From NCBI RefSeq assembly GCF_000330725.2, contig NZ_AMZY02000009.1, forward strand, positions 248,001 to 312,000: DNA of 64,000 bases, read 5' to 3'. Of this stretch, positions 24,905 to 34,346 are shown one piece after another. A program made the position numbers and the translations under genes. The first letter of the stretch is position 1; every line of letters starts with the position of its first letter. Under the pieces are notes generated by a model. It saw only the letters and a program-made list of their open reading frames with translations, was not told where the DNA came from and did no database searches. The stretch is from Mariniradius saccharolyticus AK6. GTDB lineage: Bacteria > Bacteroidota > Bacteroidia > Cytophagales > Cyclobacteriaceae.

Positions 24905-26056
24905 CTACTTGAGAAGGACTTGATAGATATGCTCCAAAATTTCCTCGGCTTTCTCATGAATAGGGCTCGCAGTCACGGTGCCCAGGTTGATGCCCATAAA
25001 TACATACAGGTCTTTTTCTGGAAAATAGTAGAGCTGTGTTCCGGATCCTAAACCTCCGCCACTGTGACCCATTCCCTCCTGTCCAGCAAATCTCCCCAAG
25101 TCCAAGCCGAGACCGTATTCTTCGACGCCCTTTGCGGTTTTGACCCAAGACTTCATTTCCCGAAGGGAGTTTTCGGAAATCAATCTTCCTTCCATCAGCG
25201 CTCTCAAGAATAGAATGGCATCCTCGGGCGTACTGACAATGCCGTCGTCGCCGATCATGGAAGCCACATTGTTCCACTGGAATTGGGAGATGTTCTCGAT
25301 TTTTCCATCACTGAACCGGTCCCAATAACTTTGGACAATGGCCTCTTTGGCTGGTGATGCAGGGGAAATCCGATAGAATGTATTTTGAAGACCCAATTTG
25401 TCGAAGATTTGGGTTTTCATGAAAGCTACATGGTCTAAGGTCAAGTGGTCCATCATCAGTGCCAATACGAGGTAGTTGGTATTCCGGTAAGAATACCTGC
25501 TTCCCGGCTCGAAATCGAGCTTTTTCGAATTTACATAGCCCAATAGCTCCATGGGCTCAAAGACTCTGTCGGGGTTTTGAAGCAATCGGGTGACATACAG
25601 CGGTACGTCGTTGTATTCGGGAAGTCCAGACGTGTGGTTGAGGAGCATGCGCACCGTGATTTGTTGCGAATCGGGCAGCAAATCCAAAACCTCCGCAGGA
25701 AGGTATTGGCCGATCTTTTGGTCCAATTCCACCTTTCCCATTTCCGACAGTTGCATCACGGTGACCGCTAGGTAGAGCTTGGCGATACTTTGGAGATAGT
25801 GGCCTTGGCAAGTCCCCATGGGAACCCTGTCCTCAATGCTGGCATATCCTGCGGCATAGTGCTCAAGTTTCCCTTTTTTGTACACGACCGCTACAGCTCC
25901 GGGGATCCCGGTTTTCACCAGCGTTTCCAGCGCATCCTGCAAGGCCGGATTGGCAGCTTCGTTGGGTTTGTCGGCACAGGCCCTGACAGACCAGTCCTGC
26001 GCATGTACCTGCATGCAAAAAATGCTCAATAGGATAGAAATAGCGTATGTTTTCAT
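24905..26056 (-). CDS. Secreted serine beta-lactamase family hydrolase
   Basis: A 383-residue exported protein of the class C beta-lactamase / DD-peptidase-like family (PF00144). I start at ATG 26054-26056, which gives the signal peptide MKTYAISILLSIFCMQVHAQ; the longer frame to 26161 overlaps the upstream gene and has no signal. The nucleophile motif is S90-I-A-K93 in YLQSIAKLYLAV, the Tyr motif is YSYRNTNY, and HSGGGLG near the C-terminus replaces the KTG motif. NHTSGLPEYND is typical of the esterase/peptidase subfamily. Only 4 bp separate it from the upstream barrel-like protein gene, so they form an operon. Substrate unknown; esterase or peptidase is more likely than antibiotic hydrolysis. 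Confidence 0.9.
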   Translation of the reverse strand: MKTYAISILLSIFCMQVHAQDWSVRACADKPNEAANPALQDALETLVKTGIPGAVAVVYKKGKLEHYAAGYASIEDRVPMGTCQGHYLQSIAKLYLAVTVMQLSEMGKVELDQKIGQYLPAEVLDLLPDSQQITVRMLLNHTSGLPEYNDVPLYVTRLLQNPDRVFEPMELLGYVNSKKLDFEPGSRYSYRNTNYLVLALMMDHLTLDHVAFMKTQIFDKLGLQNTFYRISPASPAKEAIVQSYWDRFSDGKIENISQFQWNNVASMIGDDGIVSTPEDAILFLRALMEGRLISENSLREMKSWVKTAKGVEEYGLGLDLGRFAGQEGMGHSGGGLGSGTQLYYFPEKDLYVFMGINLGTVTASPIHEKAEEILEHIYQVLLK

Positions 26057-26060
26057 GGAT

Positions 26061-26681
26061 CTAGTCAACAATGGTGTTGGAATAGTTGGGATGGATGCGG
26101 CCGCCAAATTGGACCAGGGATTGCGGCATGATGGGAATGCTTGCGTTGTATTTGGACACAAACAATACCTGATAGCCTACAAATGGAGAAACAAAGGTGT
26201 TGTCGCTGTAGGAATAATATCCGCCGCCGATACCGATCGGAATCGTCAACTTGCCTTTTCTGCCGTGGGATAGTTTTTCCCATTGACCATCCTTCATTGC
26301 CCAAGCATCGCCCGGCCGCTTGGCAATCAGATACCCTATACCGGCCTTCAGCTCGCCAAATACACCCGATCCAAAACCTGGCCTCCAAGCAACTTGGGTG
26401 CTCAGGTGGATACCATTGCCGCTCGCTTTGTTTTTGAACCAAACGACTTCAAATTGCTGTACCCAATTTTGGCTTCCGTTGTGGCTGACTTCGGTTCCGA
26501 TGCCCAGGCCGAAGTTCTTGAAGTTGGAGCCCATATTCCGGAACGGCATGCTGATGGCGTGGAATTGCAGCGATACAACAATGGGGAAATTGCGCCAATC
26601 TTTTTGAAAATCCGCTTGTGCGGAAACTTCCGGGAGGAGGCTGCCCGCGAGGAGCAAGATTAAAATGAGGGTTTTTTTCAT
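26061..26681 (-). CDS. Outer-membrane beta-barrel-like secreted protein
   Basis: A 206-residue exported protein: signal peptide MKKTLILILLLAGSLLPEVSAQ, then many short amphipathic strands rich in Gly and aromatic residues (KNFGLGIGTEVSH, GVFGELKAGIGYL, PIGIGGGYYSY, VSPFVGYQVLF). This pattern suggests a small outer-membrane barrel, although no family name can be given. I chose ATG 26679-26681; the frame extends upstream to 26864 but without a signal and overlapping the regulator gene. It lies between a LytTR regulator (upstream, 97 bp) and a serine hydrolase (downstream, 4 bp). Confidence 0.75.
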   Translation of the reverse strand: MKKTLILILLLAGSLLPEVSAQADFQKDWRNFPIVVSLQFHAISMPFRNMGSNFKNFGLGIGTEVSHNGSQNWVQQFEVVWFKNKASGNGIHLSTQVAWRPGFGSGVFGELKAGIGYLIAKRPGDAWAMKDGQWEKLSHGRKGKLTIPIGIGGGYYSYSDNTFVSPFVGYQVLFVSKYNASIPIMPQSLVQFGGRIHPNYSNTIVD

Positions 26682-26778
26682 TGTATTTTTTCCCCAAAAG
26701 TAAAAGCTGAAAATAGCCCGATGCAGGACCGGAATGGTCGAAAAGCTTGAAATGATAGGATTTTCACCCTGAAATGCA

Positions 26779-27591
26779 TCATGCAGGAATAAACCAAGCC
26801 CGAAATGCAGCTGCTTTGATCCTGCTGATGCTGAGTTCTGGAAGGGATTTGGTCTCCATGGCAAGTTGGATTTTCAATTTTCCATTGTCAATGCGGGAAA
26901 ATCCTTTGATCGCCTGCCGATGGAGAATGGCCTGTCTGTTGATGCGGAAAAATGAATCGGGCGGAAGCGTTTGTTCCAAATTGTCGAGTGACTTGTCGAG
27001 GAGGTATTTTTTCCCTGCAAAGGAAACGAGGCTGACATAGTCGTCTTCAACGATGAGCATGGCGATTTCCGAGTCCTGCACCAACAGGCTTTGATTGCCA
27101 GTCTTGACCAAAATCCCTTTTTTTTCACTTTCGGGCTTCTTCTGCCCGGCGATTTCCAGGCTTTTGTAAAAGTAAATCCCAATGTACACACCGTTGATCA
27201 CAAAAAACCAAATCCCGATGATAACCAGGTCCATGGAGTAGAAGTCGATCGGGGCAGGTTCGTTTTTGATAAGGATACTCAGGATCTCCGTCGAAATGGC
27301 AATAAATGCCAGACCCGCTAGCGTCGTGAGCATAACCTGTAACAGGATTCGTTTACCTATGCCGGCTTGGTAGGGGAGCCTGCGATCCAACCAAAAGATA
27401 ATCTCGCGGACAATCAGCCAAGCGGCGTAGCCTTGGAGCGTATCTATGAGATAGCGGATTGCAAAGAAGCTGTTGAACTTGATATTGGAATAGGTGAGGT
27501 AAAAATTGATTGCGGAAATCACGGGAATGGCAAGCAGGAAGATCCATACTTCCGGTGAGTAGAATCGCCTATTTGCCGAGTTTTTCTCCAT
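26779..27591 (-). CDS. Membrane-anchored LytTR transcriptional regulator
   Basis: A 270-residue protein with four predicted transmembrane helices (about 14-32, 45-65, 82-108 and 122-142) followed by a LytTR DNA-binding domain (about 160-265, with IAMLIVEDDYVSLVSFAGKKYLLDKSLDNLEQTLP and FFRINRQAILHRQAIKGF). There is no receiver domain, so it is the membrane-bound form that may sense a signal directly. It reads into the barrel-like protein and the serine hydrolase, making those the likely targets or co-operonic genes. The first Met of the frame gives a normal start. Confidence 0.88.
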   Translation of the reverse strand: MEKNSANRRFYSPEVWIFLLAIPVISAINFYLTYSNIKFNSFFAIRYLIDTLQGYAAWLIVREIIFWLDRRLPYQAGIGKRILLQVMLTTLAGLAFIAISTEILSILIKNEPAPIDFYSMDLVIIGIWFFVINGVYIGIYFYKSLEIAGQKKPESEKKGILVKTGNQSLLVQDSEIAMLIVEDDYVSLVSFAGKKYLLDKSLDNLEQTLPPDSFFRINRQAILHRQAIKGFSRIDNGKLKIQLAMETKSLPELSISRIKAAAFRAWFIPA

Positions 27592-27708
27592 TGGTCTTAG
27601 AGGTCAATCGATTTTTGGGCAATTTAGGAGATAAAAATGATGAATTTTGATACCCAAAAACAGGTTCGACCAAGCTTTGATAGTGAATTCCCAATTCAGG
27701 TCCTCATT

Positions 27709-28434
27709 CTAAAGAACCTTTACCTTGATGTTCCTAAACGCAACACCCTTTGCCCAATCCTGCAGCACGATATGTCCGCTGATCCGTTTCCCAAATTCCG
27801 GAAATCCCTTGAAGTTGCTTTCAGCCACGCTTGCCTGCCATTCTGCGGAGGTAAGGTCTTTCTCCGCGGTGAGGACACCGTTGAGGTAAAACTCGATTTT
27901 ACCGTCGACCTGCCGGATGCGGGATTGGTTCCATTGTCCAAAAGGGAGGGATTCTACCCTGTTTTTCTGCGCATCAAATCCATATAAGCAACCCGGACGC
28001 TTGACATCATTGGTGTAGTCCTGATGGGAATTTTCCAAAAGTTGGTACTCTGGACCTGAAGCCCAAGGCGTTGGGATATCTTCCCGCTCGAGCACGTTGA
28101 TGAAGACGCCGCTGTTGCCGCCTTCGGTCATTTTCCAATCAAATTTCAGCTCAAAATCCTCGAACTGACGATCTGAGACCAAGTCGCCCGTCTCCAAGGA
28201 CATGTTTTCAGGGTTGCTGTAGAGTTCGCCATCCTTTACCTGCCAGATAGAGGCTACTTTGCCTTTGTTGTAGACATGCCAGCCATTGGTGGTTTCTCCA
28301 TCAAAAAGCAATTCCCAGCCTTCGTTTATCTCCGCTTTGCTGAGGGAATTGGGGCCTTCTGCCTTTTTTCCACATGCATGGAGCAAGAGGATGGTCGACA
28401 AAAGTAGGAGTCGATGGCCTGTTGTACATTTCAT
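27709..28434 (-). CDS. DUF1080 lipoprotein (3-keto-disaccharide hydrolase type)
   Basis: A 241-residue lipoprotein: MKCTTGHRLLLLSTILLLHAC gives a lipobox with Cys21. The rest is a DUF1080 domain, a concanavalin-like jelly roll, recognised by WELLFDGETTNGWHVY, LVSDRQFEDFELKFDWKMTEGGNSGVFIN, GPEYQLLENSH and the closing GHIVLQDWAKGVAFRNIKVKVL. Some members hydrolyse 3-keto-glycosides, acting after an oxidoreductase that makes the keto sugar. A Gfo/Idh oxidoreductase gene lies divergently next to it, which fits, though that enzyme is cytoplasmic by sequence. Confidence 0.92.
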   Translation of the reverse strand: MKCTTGHRLLLLSTILLLHACGKKAEGPNSLSKAEINEGWELLFDGETTNGWHVYNKGKVASIWQVKDGELYSNPENMSLETGDLVSDRQFEDFELKFDWKMTEGGNSGVFINVLEREDIPTPWASGPEYQLLENSHQDYTNDVKRPGCLYGFDAQKNRVESLPFGQWNQSRIRQVDGKIEFYLNGVLTAEKDLTSAEWQASVAESNFKGFPEFGKRISGHIVLQDWAKGVAFRNIKVKVL

Positions 28435-28603
28435 TTTTCGGTCTGGGTTAGGGATGATGGCAAGGATAATTAGGTTTGAGGGAAATTCAAATCCAATTTA
28501 CACGGGTAGATGGGCATCGGGAAGGTGATGTACAGGAATTTTTCCTTCAGAAATTTAAATTGATTGCGAGAAAAATGTGGATTTCATTTTAGATTGGTAT
28601 ACC

Positions 28604-29602
28604 ATGAAAAAAATCGAAGATTCGGAAGTCCGTTGGGGTATTTTGGGTGTTGGCAACGTCTGTGAGGTCAAGTCCGCACCTGCCATGCAGATCGTCCCCC
28701 ATAGCAAATTGGTCGCTGTCATGCGCCGCAGCGAGGAGAAGGTACGGGATTATGCCCTTCGCCATGGCGTACAGAAATGGTATACCGATGCCCAGGCATT
28801 GGTGGAGGACCCGGAAGTCAATGCCATCTACATCGCTACACCCCCGCACATGCACCTTCCCCTGACCAAAATGGTCGCTGGGGCAGGTAAGCCAGTCTAT
28901 GTCGAAAAACCGATGGCGAGGAACTATGCCGAATGTGTGGAAATGATCGCCGCTTGTGAAAAGGCACATGTGCCGCTTTATGTGGCGTACTACCGAAGGG
29001 CCTTGCCCCATTTTCTGAAGATCAAGGGACTTTTGGACAGGGGTTCGATTGGCGAGGTCCGCAGCGTCCATATCAACCTCAAGCAGGTCCTGAAACCCGA
29101 TTTGATCGTCCATTTGGAAAACAATTGGCGGGTTGATCCCGAGATAGCAGGAGGGGGGTATTTCTTCGATTTGGCTTCCCACCAGTTGGACCTGCTGGAT
29201 TTCTTTTTTGGACCAGTCATTTCAGCAAAGGGATTTTCTGCCAACCAAGCCAAAGCCTATGCCGCCGAAGATATTGTCACGGGCTCTTTTGTATTCCAAA
29301 ATGGCGTGCTCGGTACAGGAAACTGGTGCTTTACCACTTCCCGTCATTCCGAGGTGGATGAAATCCTCATCTACGGAAACAAGGGCATGATCAGATTTGA
29401 AACCTTTGGGAAAGGAGCATTTGAGCTTTGGGACGAAGGGGATTCTCCCACCATTCACGAGTTGGAGCTGCCAAAACATATCCAGCAGCCATTGATCAGC
29501 AGCATTGTGTCCGATCTTTTGGGGACGGGAAATTGTCCATCGACGGGTCACAGTGCAGCCAGGACCAATTTGGTGATGGATAGGTTGGTGGGGAGAGACT
29601 AG
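28604..29602 (+). CDS. Gfo/Idh/MocA family oxidoreductase
   Basis: A 332-residue NAD(P)-dependent oxidoreductase, probably acting on a sugar or cyclitol. Near the N-terminus is the Rossmann motif WGILGVGNVCEV, then IYIATPPHMHLPL and the EKPMARNYAEC motif with the catalytic-type K102; FFDLASHQLDLLDFFFG holds the conserved His of the substrate domain. No signal peptide is seen. I prefer ATG 28604 (MKKIEDSEVRWGILG) over 28577, which adds nine residues not typical for the fold. It is divergent from the DUF1080 lipoprotein gene, a combination seen in keto-sugar metabolism. Substrate not determined. Confidence 0.9.
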   Translation: MKKIEDSEVRWGILGVGNVCEVKSAPAMQIVPHSKLVAVMRRSEEKVRDYALRHGVQKWYTDAQALVEDPEVNAIYIATPPHMHLPLTKMVAGAGKPVYVEKPMARNYAECVEMIAACEKAHVPLYVAYYRRALPHFLKIKGLLDRGSIGEVRSVHINLKQVLKPDLIVHLENNWRVDPEIAGGGYFFDLASHQLDLLDFFFGPVISAKGFSANQAKAYAAEDIVTGSFVFQNGVLGTGNWCFTTSRHSEVDEILIYGNKGMIRFETFGKGAFELWDEGDSPTIHELELPKHIQQPLISSIVSDLLGTGNCPSTGHSAARTNLVMDRLVGRD

Positions 29603-29660
29603 CAATAAAAGGGAAGGCAGCATAGGTCTTTTCCCTCATCACCTGCTGCAGGATAGTGGA

Positions 29661-30539
29661 TTAAAAACTAAGATCAGCGAATTTTTGCAATTCCTCTTCC
29701 TCTAGTGCTCGATCAAAAACCGCAAGCCCTCCGATAGACCCTTTGAAGAAATTGCCCATGCCCCTTCGTAGCAGAACAGCGCCGACGGTGAAATCCGATC
29801 CATTGTTGCCAAGCCCCTCGGGAAAAAAGTAAGGATTTTTACTTTGGACCAATCCATCCGGATACCCTTCAAACCCGGCGGTATGTTCTATCAGTTCGGG
29901 ATCACGGGCAATAAACTTCCCGTTGAGATATGATCTGATATGGGTGCCATCATAGGTAAATGCAGCCAAGCACCACTCATCTGCAGGCACTTCTTGGGCA
30001 CTTGCGGAATAGTCAATTGAATAGGGGAATGGGGGAGTTGGTTTACCTGTTTTGGAAATATGCCCACAGACCTGGTTTCTTCCGTTGTAGTGCGGCAACG
30101 ATATAAACAAACCATATTGGCGTTTGCCACCGTCCTGATATTCGTTCCACATGCCGCCTACAAAGCCGGTTTGTTCGCCGCTCCATTTTACCCAAGCGAC
30201 TACGGTCACCGTACTGCCTGGTCCATGAATATTCAATTTTCCGGTTTTGTCGTTTGGTAGGCTAAGGAAGTTTGTGCCATCAAGCTTGATCGAATATCCG
30301 GAAACTGGACCGTCCTCCACTCTTTCCACCTTTCCACCCTGTTCATAAAGCCGAAATTTCCCCTTTCCCCTGGCTTTTCGGGGTTTGCCGCTGGGCTCAT
30401 CAAATTTCCACAGGGCAACCAGATTTCGCGTGGATTGAATTGTCTTTTCTAGAGCCTGATTCTGTCCTTGTGCAGAGATCGTGCATAGGGTGAAAAAGCA
30501 GATGATCGTTGTGGTCAAGATCCAGCTCATTTTTTCCAT
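29661..30539 (-). CDS. Secreted LamG/concanavalin A-like domain protein
   Basis: A 292-residue exported protein. The signal peptide is MEKMSWILTTTIICFFTLCTISAQG; the mature part is a LamG-type jelly roll, recognised by LVALWKFDEPSGKPRKARG, GYSIKLDGTNFLSLPN, GSTVTVVAWVKW, EWCLAAFTYDGTHIRSYLNGKFI and the closing FFKGSIGGLAVFDRALEEEELQKFADLSF. Such domains bind carbohydrates or act as structural modules; no catalytic residues can be assigned. It ends 59 bp from the convergent oxidoreductase gene. Confidence 0.88.
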   Translation of the reverse strand: MEKMSWILTTTIICFFTLCTISAQGQNQALEKTIQSTRNLVALWKFDEPSGKPRKARGKGKFRLYEQGGKVERVEDGPVSGYSIKLDGTNFLSLPNDKTGKLNIHGPGSTVTVVAWVKWSGEQTGFVGGMWNEYQDGGKRQYGLFISLPHYNGRNQVCGHISKTGKPTPPFPYSIDYSASAQEVPADEWCLAAFTYDGTHIRSYLNGKFIARDPELIEHTAGFEGYPDGLVQSKNPYFFPEGLGNNGSDFTVGAVLLRRGMGNFFKGSIGGLAVFDRALEEEELQKFADLSF

Positions 30540-30901
30540 ATTGTTTCGAAGTCTAGGAAAATCCCCTTTTTAAAGCCTAGGTACATTTTTAATCAAGCGG
30601 CCAGGAAAGTGAACTCGAATTCCCGAGATCGATAATCTGACGCGTTTCAATTTACGATAGGAATTAGCTAATGTAAATTTGATGAAGGCGCAACCAGCCT
30701 ATCCGATCGAGATCAATATCCCTCCATTTACGGTCACCTCCTCCAGTATCGCAATCTTGAAGAACCCGGAAATGAATGCCGTATTTCCGAACCAAACCTG
30801 AAAACGATTTTCTTTCCACGTCGCGGACAGCACAATATCCTTGGTTCTTTGGATTCCTTAATCTGCCTAATTTCGGATAAATCAAAATCAAGGGACAGTA
30901 A
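30540..30901. other. Intergenic region, no gene seen
   Basis: This 362-bp stretch between the LamG gene and ppc holds only short frames without family features or signal peptides. I see no repeat, stem-loop with T tail or RNA structure. Confidence 0.5.
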
Positions 30902-33607
30902 TCACCCCGTATTTTTCAATCCACTGGACAGCGCATTTACCAGACTCAACAGCGTGGTAAGTAATTTTTCCTTTTCTGCGCTGGATTCATCTGGAATTGC
31001 TCTCCATTCCTTTAAGTAATGGATATGCAACTGGTGCAAAAGCCGCAACTTGGATTCCCTCCATTTGAGATTGTCGTATTGTCCGTCCCGCCGGCTTGCG
31101 GCAGGCTCATCAAATACCTCCTCGATCATTGCCAGTCCGTTTCGATAATCATTCAAAATCTTCTGCATGAAAAGGTTCCTTTCTGACTCATTTTCGTCCA
31201 ACGCGGCGTACCAGTTCATTACCGCATCGTTTGCAAGTATCAGGTTGGTTTCGGTTTGTATCAACAGGAATTTCAAAAAACTCCAATCAATGGCGCTTCG
31301 CTTTAACTCTCGGAAAGCATCTGGTTTTTCGGTCTTTAATTCCAGTAAAGCCTGGCCAAGTCCATACCATCCTGTGAGGGAAATTCTGGAAAGGTTCCAG
31401 CTAAAGACCCATGGAATGGCCCTCAGGTCATTGAGTGTTCTGGTGCCTGTCCTTCGAGCGGGGCGGGAACCTATTTTACTGCGCTCCAATACATCAATGG
31501 AAGTAGCCTTTCCATAGAAGTTGATAAAGCCGGGCGTTTCGATCAATTCCCTGTAGTGTCTAAAGGACCTCTCAGCCAAAAATTCCATCGTGGTGCTTGC
31601 AGTCCCATTTTCTGCAGTGCCTTTTTTGCTAGTGACAATATGACGTGCAACTCCCGAGGCGAGCGCATTGATATTATGGGTAGCTGTAAGTGGGTTTCCA
31701 AAAAGCTGCGCCACGGATTCGCCTTGTACCGTGATTTTGATGCTCCCATTGACAGAATTTTTTGGCATACTCTCCAAAAAACGGTGGTATTTTCCCCCTC
31801 CTCGGCTGATGGTACCCCCGGTGCCGTGGAAGAAATGAACCTCAAAGTTATTTCTTCGTCCCACTTCCGAAAGTGATTGTTCTGCTTTGTAAAGATTCCA
31901 TTTGCTCGCAATCGTGCCACCATCTTTGTTGCTGTCACTGTAGCCCAGCATTACCTCTTGCTGACGATGAAGCTTGCCGGCACGCAGTTGGGTGATCGGG
32001 TGTTGTAGGAATTGTTCCAAAATCACAGGTCCGTGTTGCAGGTCTTCAATCGTTTCGAACAATGGCACTACGCGAATATCCGTTTGCAGTAATTGCGTCT
32101 CCTGCATAAAAAAATAAACCGCAAGAAGATCACTGAGGCTTCTTGTCATACTGACGATAAACGATCCAATACCTGCAGAACCATACGCGTTGATGTGCTG
32201 ACGGACTACCCGATAACAGTCGAGGATATTGTCTGCTTCAGCGCCATAGGATATTGTAATGTCTGTAATTGGGGTTTGCCTGCTAAGAAGTTCGCTCAGG
32301 AACTCAGCCCGCTCTTCCTCGGCCCAATTTGCAAAATCTACATTTGTATAGCCAGCTCCAGCGAGGATTTGGGAAATCGCCTTGTCGTGAAATGCGCTGT
32401 TTTGCCTGATGTCCAATTTGGCCAAGTGGAATCCAAAGCACTTCAATGCCCTTTCCACCGGGAAAATCAAGTCCTCTACTATCATGGCCATGCCATTTTG
32501 CAGTAAAGACTCTTTAAGAACAGCAAGATCAGTTTCCAATGCCTGGGCTGATTTGAAATAGGCACCTGAGTCAGCATTTTTTTCAGAAACTGTGTTTTCT
32601 AATTGTAGGATGATCAGGTTGACAAACTGGCGCCAGGGTTCGATGGGGTTTCTTTTAATTGCGGTTGTCGCCGACTCGCCGAGCGTTCTGGATTTTTGGG
32701 CAATTGCTTCCTGAAGCTGCGCGGGAGGGGGATTGGTGATGCCTGATATCGAGAGTTTCTTTGCCAATACCATCAATTCCTCCCGAATGAGGCCCAATGC
32801 GGTTTTGCGGTGGATCAAAAGAGTCTCTTGGGTTACCGAAGGCGTGACAAAGGGATGTCCGTCCCGATCACCCCCGACCCAGCTGCCGAATTTTATTTTT
32901 GGAAAAGCGTCGACATCCTTGATCTTTTTGGGGTCAAAACCCAAGGCAATCCAGGAATTTTTCAACTGCTGATCGCTTCTTTGGATTACCATCGGGAATA
33001 CCTTGCTGAGGTAGTGGATGACATTTGCGCGTTCATCCCTGATGTCGGGTTTCTCTAGATAGATTTCACCAGTCCTCCACCACCGCTCCAGTAGTTGAAT
33101 GATTTTTTCCCGGATTGCAAGCTGCTCCAATTGGCTGAGCGAGGGGTTTTCCCGCTGGACGAGCAGCAGGTAAAGCTCTCTGTGTATTTCGATGACTGTA
33201 ATCCTCTTCGCTTCGGTGGGATGTGCCGTAAGTACAGGATTGACGGAAGTTGCCGAAATGGCCTTCAACATTTCATCTTCAGATACTCCTTGCGATTTCC
33301 AAATTGACAGTGCCTCGGCCCAAGAACCTCTGATTGAAGCGATGCTTTCCCTATCCTCCAATTTTCTCCGGTATTGGGTTGCAGCATTTTCCTCCACCAA
33401 TGTCATCAACTGGAAGTAAATGCTCAGGGATTGGATCGTTTTCTCAATGGGGATTTCACTTGATTCCCAGCTACCCTCAGGTTCCGATTGAATGATCTGT
33501 GCGGCAACCTTTTCTTCTTGAATTCTGGTCAGCATCTCGCCGTAGCACTCGATTATGAACTTCCTGTCCTGGGCGATTTTTTGAAATGGGTCCTTGATGC
33601 TTTGCAT
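30902..33607 (-). CDS. ppc: Phosphoenolpyruvate carboxylase
   Basis: A 901-residue cytoplasmic enzyme that adds bicarbonate to PEP to replenish oxaloacetate. The catalytic His is H129 in NPVLTAHPTEAKR; VGGDRDGHPFVTP, the glycine-rich FHGTGGTISRGGGK, and EVMLGYSDSNKDGG are family signatures, and the protein ends in the invariant NTG. The length fits bacterial PEPC (about 880-900). The Met at 33607 opens the protein. It is monocistronic with about 260 bp of noncoding sequence upstream, in which I could not identify a clear TAnnTTTG element. Confidence 0.96.
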   Translation of the reverse strand: MQSIKDPFQKIAQDRKFIIECYGEMLTRIQEEKVAAQIIQSEPEGSWESSEIPIEKTIQSLSIYFQLMTLVEENAATQYRRKLEDRESIASIRGSWAEALSIWKSQGVSEDEMLKAISATSVNPVLTAHPTEAKRITVIEIHRELYLLLVQRENPSLSQLEQLAIREKIIQLLERWWRTGEIYLEKPDIRDERANVIHYLSKVFPMVIQRSDQQLKNSWIALGFDPKKIKDVDAFPKIKFGSWVGGDRDGHPFVTPSVTQETLLIHRKTALGLIREELMVLAKKLSISGITNPPPAQLQEAIAQKSRTLGESATTAIKRNPIEPWRQFVNLIILQLENTVSEKNADSGAYFKSAQALETDLAVLKESLLQNGMAMIVEDLIFPVERALKCFGFHLAKLDIRQNSAFHDKAISQILAGAGYTNVDFANWAEEERAEFLSELLSRQTPITDITISYGAEADNILDCYRVVRQHINAYGSAGIGSFIVSMTRSLSDLLAVYFFMQETQLLQTDIRVVPLFETIEDLQHGPVILEQFLQHPITQLRAGKLHRQQEVMLGYSDSNKDGGTIASKWNLYKAEQSLSEVGRRNNFEVHFFHGTGGTISRGGGKYHRFLESMPKNSVNGSIKITVQGESVAQLFGNPLTATHNINALASGVARHIVTSKKGTAENGTASTTMEFLAERSFRHYRELIETPGFINFYGKATSIDVLERSKIGSRPARRTGTRTLNDLRAIPWVFSWNLSRISLTGWYGLGQALLELKTEKPDAFRELKRSAIDWSFLKFLLIQTETNLILANDAVMNWYAALDENESERNLFMQKILNDYRNGLAMIEEVFDEPAASRRDGQYDNLKWRESKLRLLHQLHIHYLKEWRAIPDESSAEKEKLLTTLLSLVNALSSGLKNTG

Positions 33608-33868
33608 GGCTTGATTCTGTGGCTTTTTTGGAAAAATTGACTTTTTGGCTGGCGTCGGTACGCAATTTCGAAAACAAAAAATTGGGATCGTAATTTTTCC
33701 CTTGGCAAAATGGATAAGAGATTATTCTGCCTGGGATAAGAAGTTTCTATCTAATCGCTTTTCTGGACACTCACTTCTTGATGTCTGCCGAGCGCTGCCT
33801 TAAAAACTGATTGGATGGATTGGAAAAGGAGAATAGAGGTTACTTTTTTTTTTTCCAGAGTGCCCATT

Positions 33869-34231
33869 TCACCCCCTCATGATCTTCTCCAAAGGCTTTC
33901 CTTTTGCCAACTCGTCGACGATCTTGTCCAAGTACCGCACTTGCTGGGTCAGGGGATTTTCGATTTCCTCGACGCGATACCCGCATATCAGGCCCGTGAT
34001 CAACTTCGCGTTGGGGTTCAATTTGGCGTGGCCGAAAAATTCCTCAAAAGTCGCCCTGCTTTCTATCAGGTTTTGCAGCCTAGACTCATCAAAGCCCGTC
34101 AGCCACTCGATGACTTCATGCAATTCCTGCTTCGTCCGACCTTTTTTCTGCACCTTCGTTACGTAGTGCGGATAGACTGAAGAGAAAGTCATTTTAGCGA
34201 TGCGCTCGTCGTGATGGGCTGTGGAGTTCAT
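33869..34231 (-). CDS. DUF2200 family protein
   Basis: A 120-residue soluble protein that matches the DUF2200 family: MTFSSVYPHYVTKVQKKGRTKQELHEVIEWLTGFDE, then a segment LNPNAKLITGLICGYRVEEIENPLTQQVRYLDKIVDELAKGKPLEKIMR. Function is unknown; the family is small, widespread and has no described activity. No signal peptide or membrane segment. The start at 34231 (MNSTAHHDERIAKM) agrees with family members that carry ERIAKM near the N-terminus. It is followed by no same-strand gene within 260 bp. Confidence 0.88.
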   Translation of the reverse strand: MNSTAHHDERIAKMTFSSVYPHYVTKVQKKGRTKQELHEVIEWLTGFDESRLQNLIESRATFEEFFGHAKLNPNAKLITGLICGYRVEEIENPLTQQVRYLDKIVDELAKGKPLEKIMRG

Positions 34232-34346
34232 AGTGGTTTTTTTTACACAGTACGGTAATCGGGTTAAACGGAATTTCGCTGAATTTAAAACTTCACATTT
34301 TTATCTCAAAGGCATATTTTTCCTCGAACCAATCTGGGTAATTTAT

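Noticed and set aside
26056..26864. Longer starts for the serine hydrolase (26161) and barrel-like protein (26864)
   Set aside because: The extensions lack signal peptides and overlap upstream genes; the internal ATGs give proper signal peptides.
30664..30891. 75-codon minus-strand frame in the ppc upstream/downstream gap
   Set aside because: No recognisable family, signal peptide or hydrophobic segment, and no promoter element; I treat the gap as noncoding.
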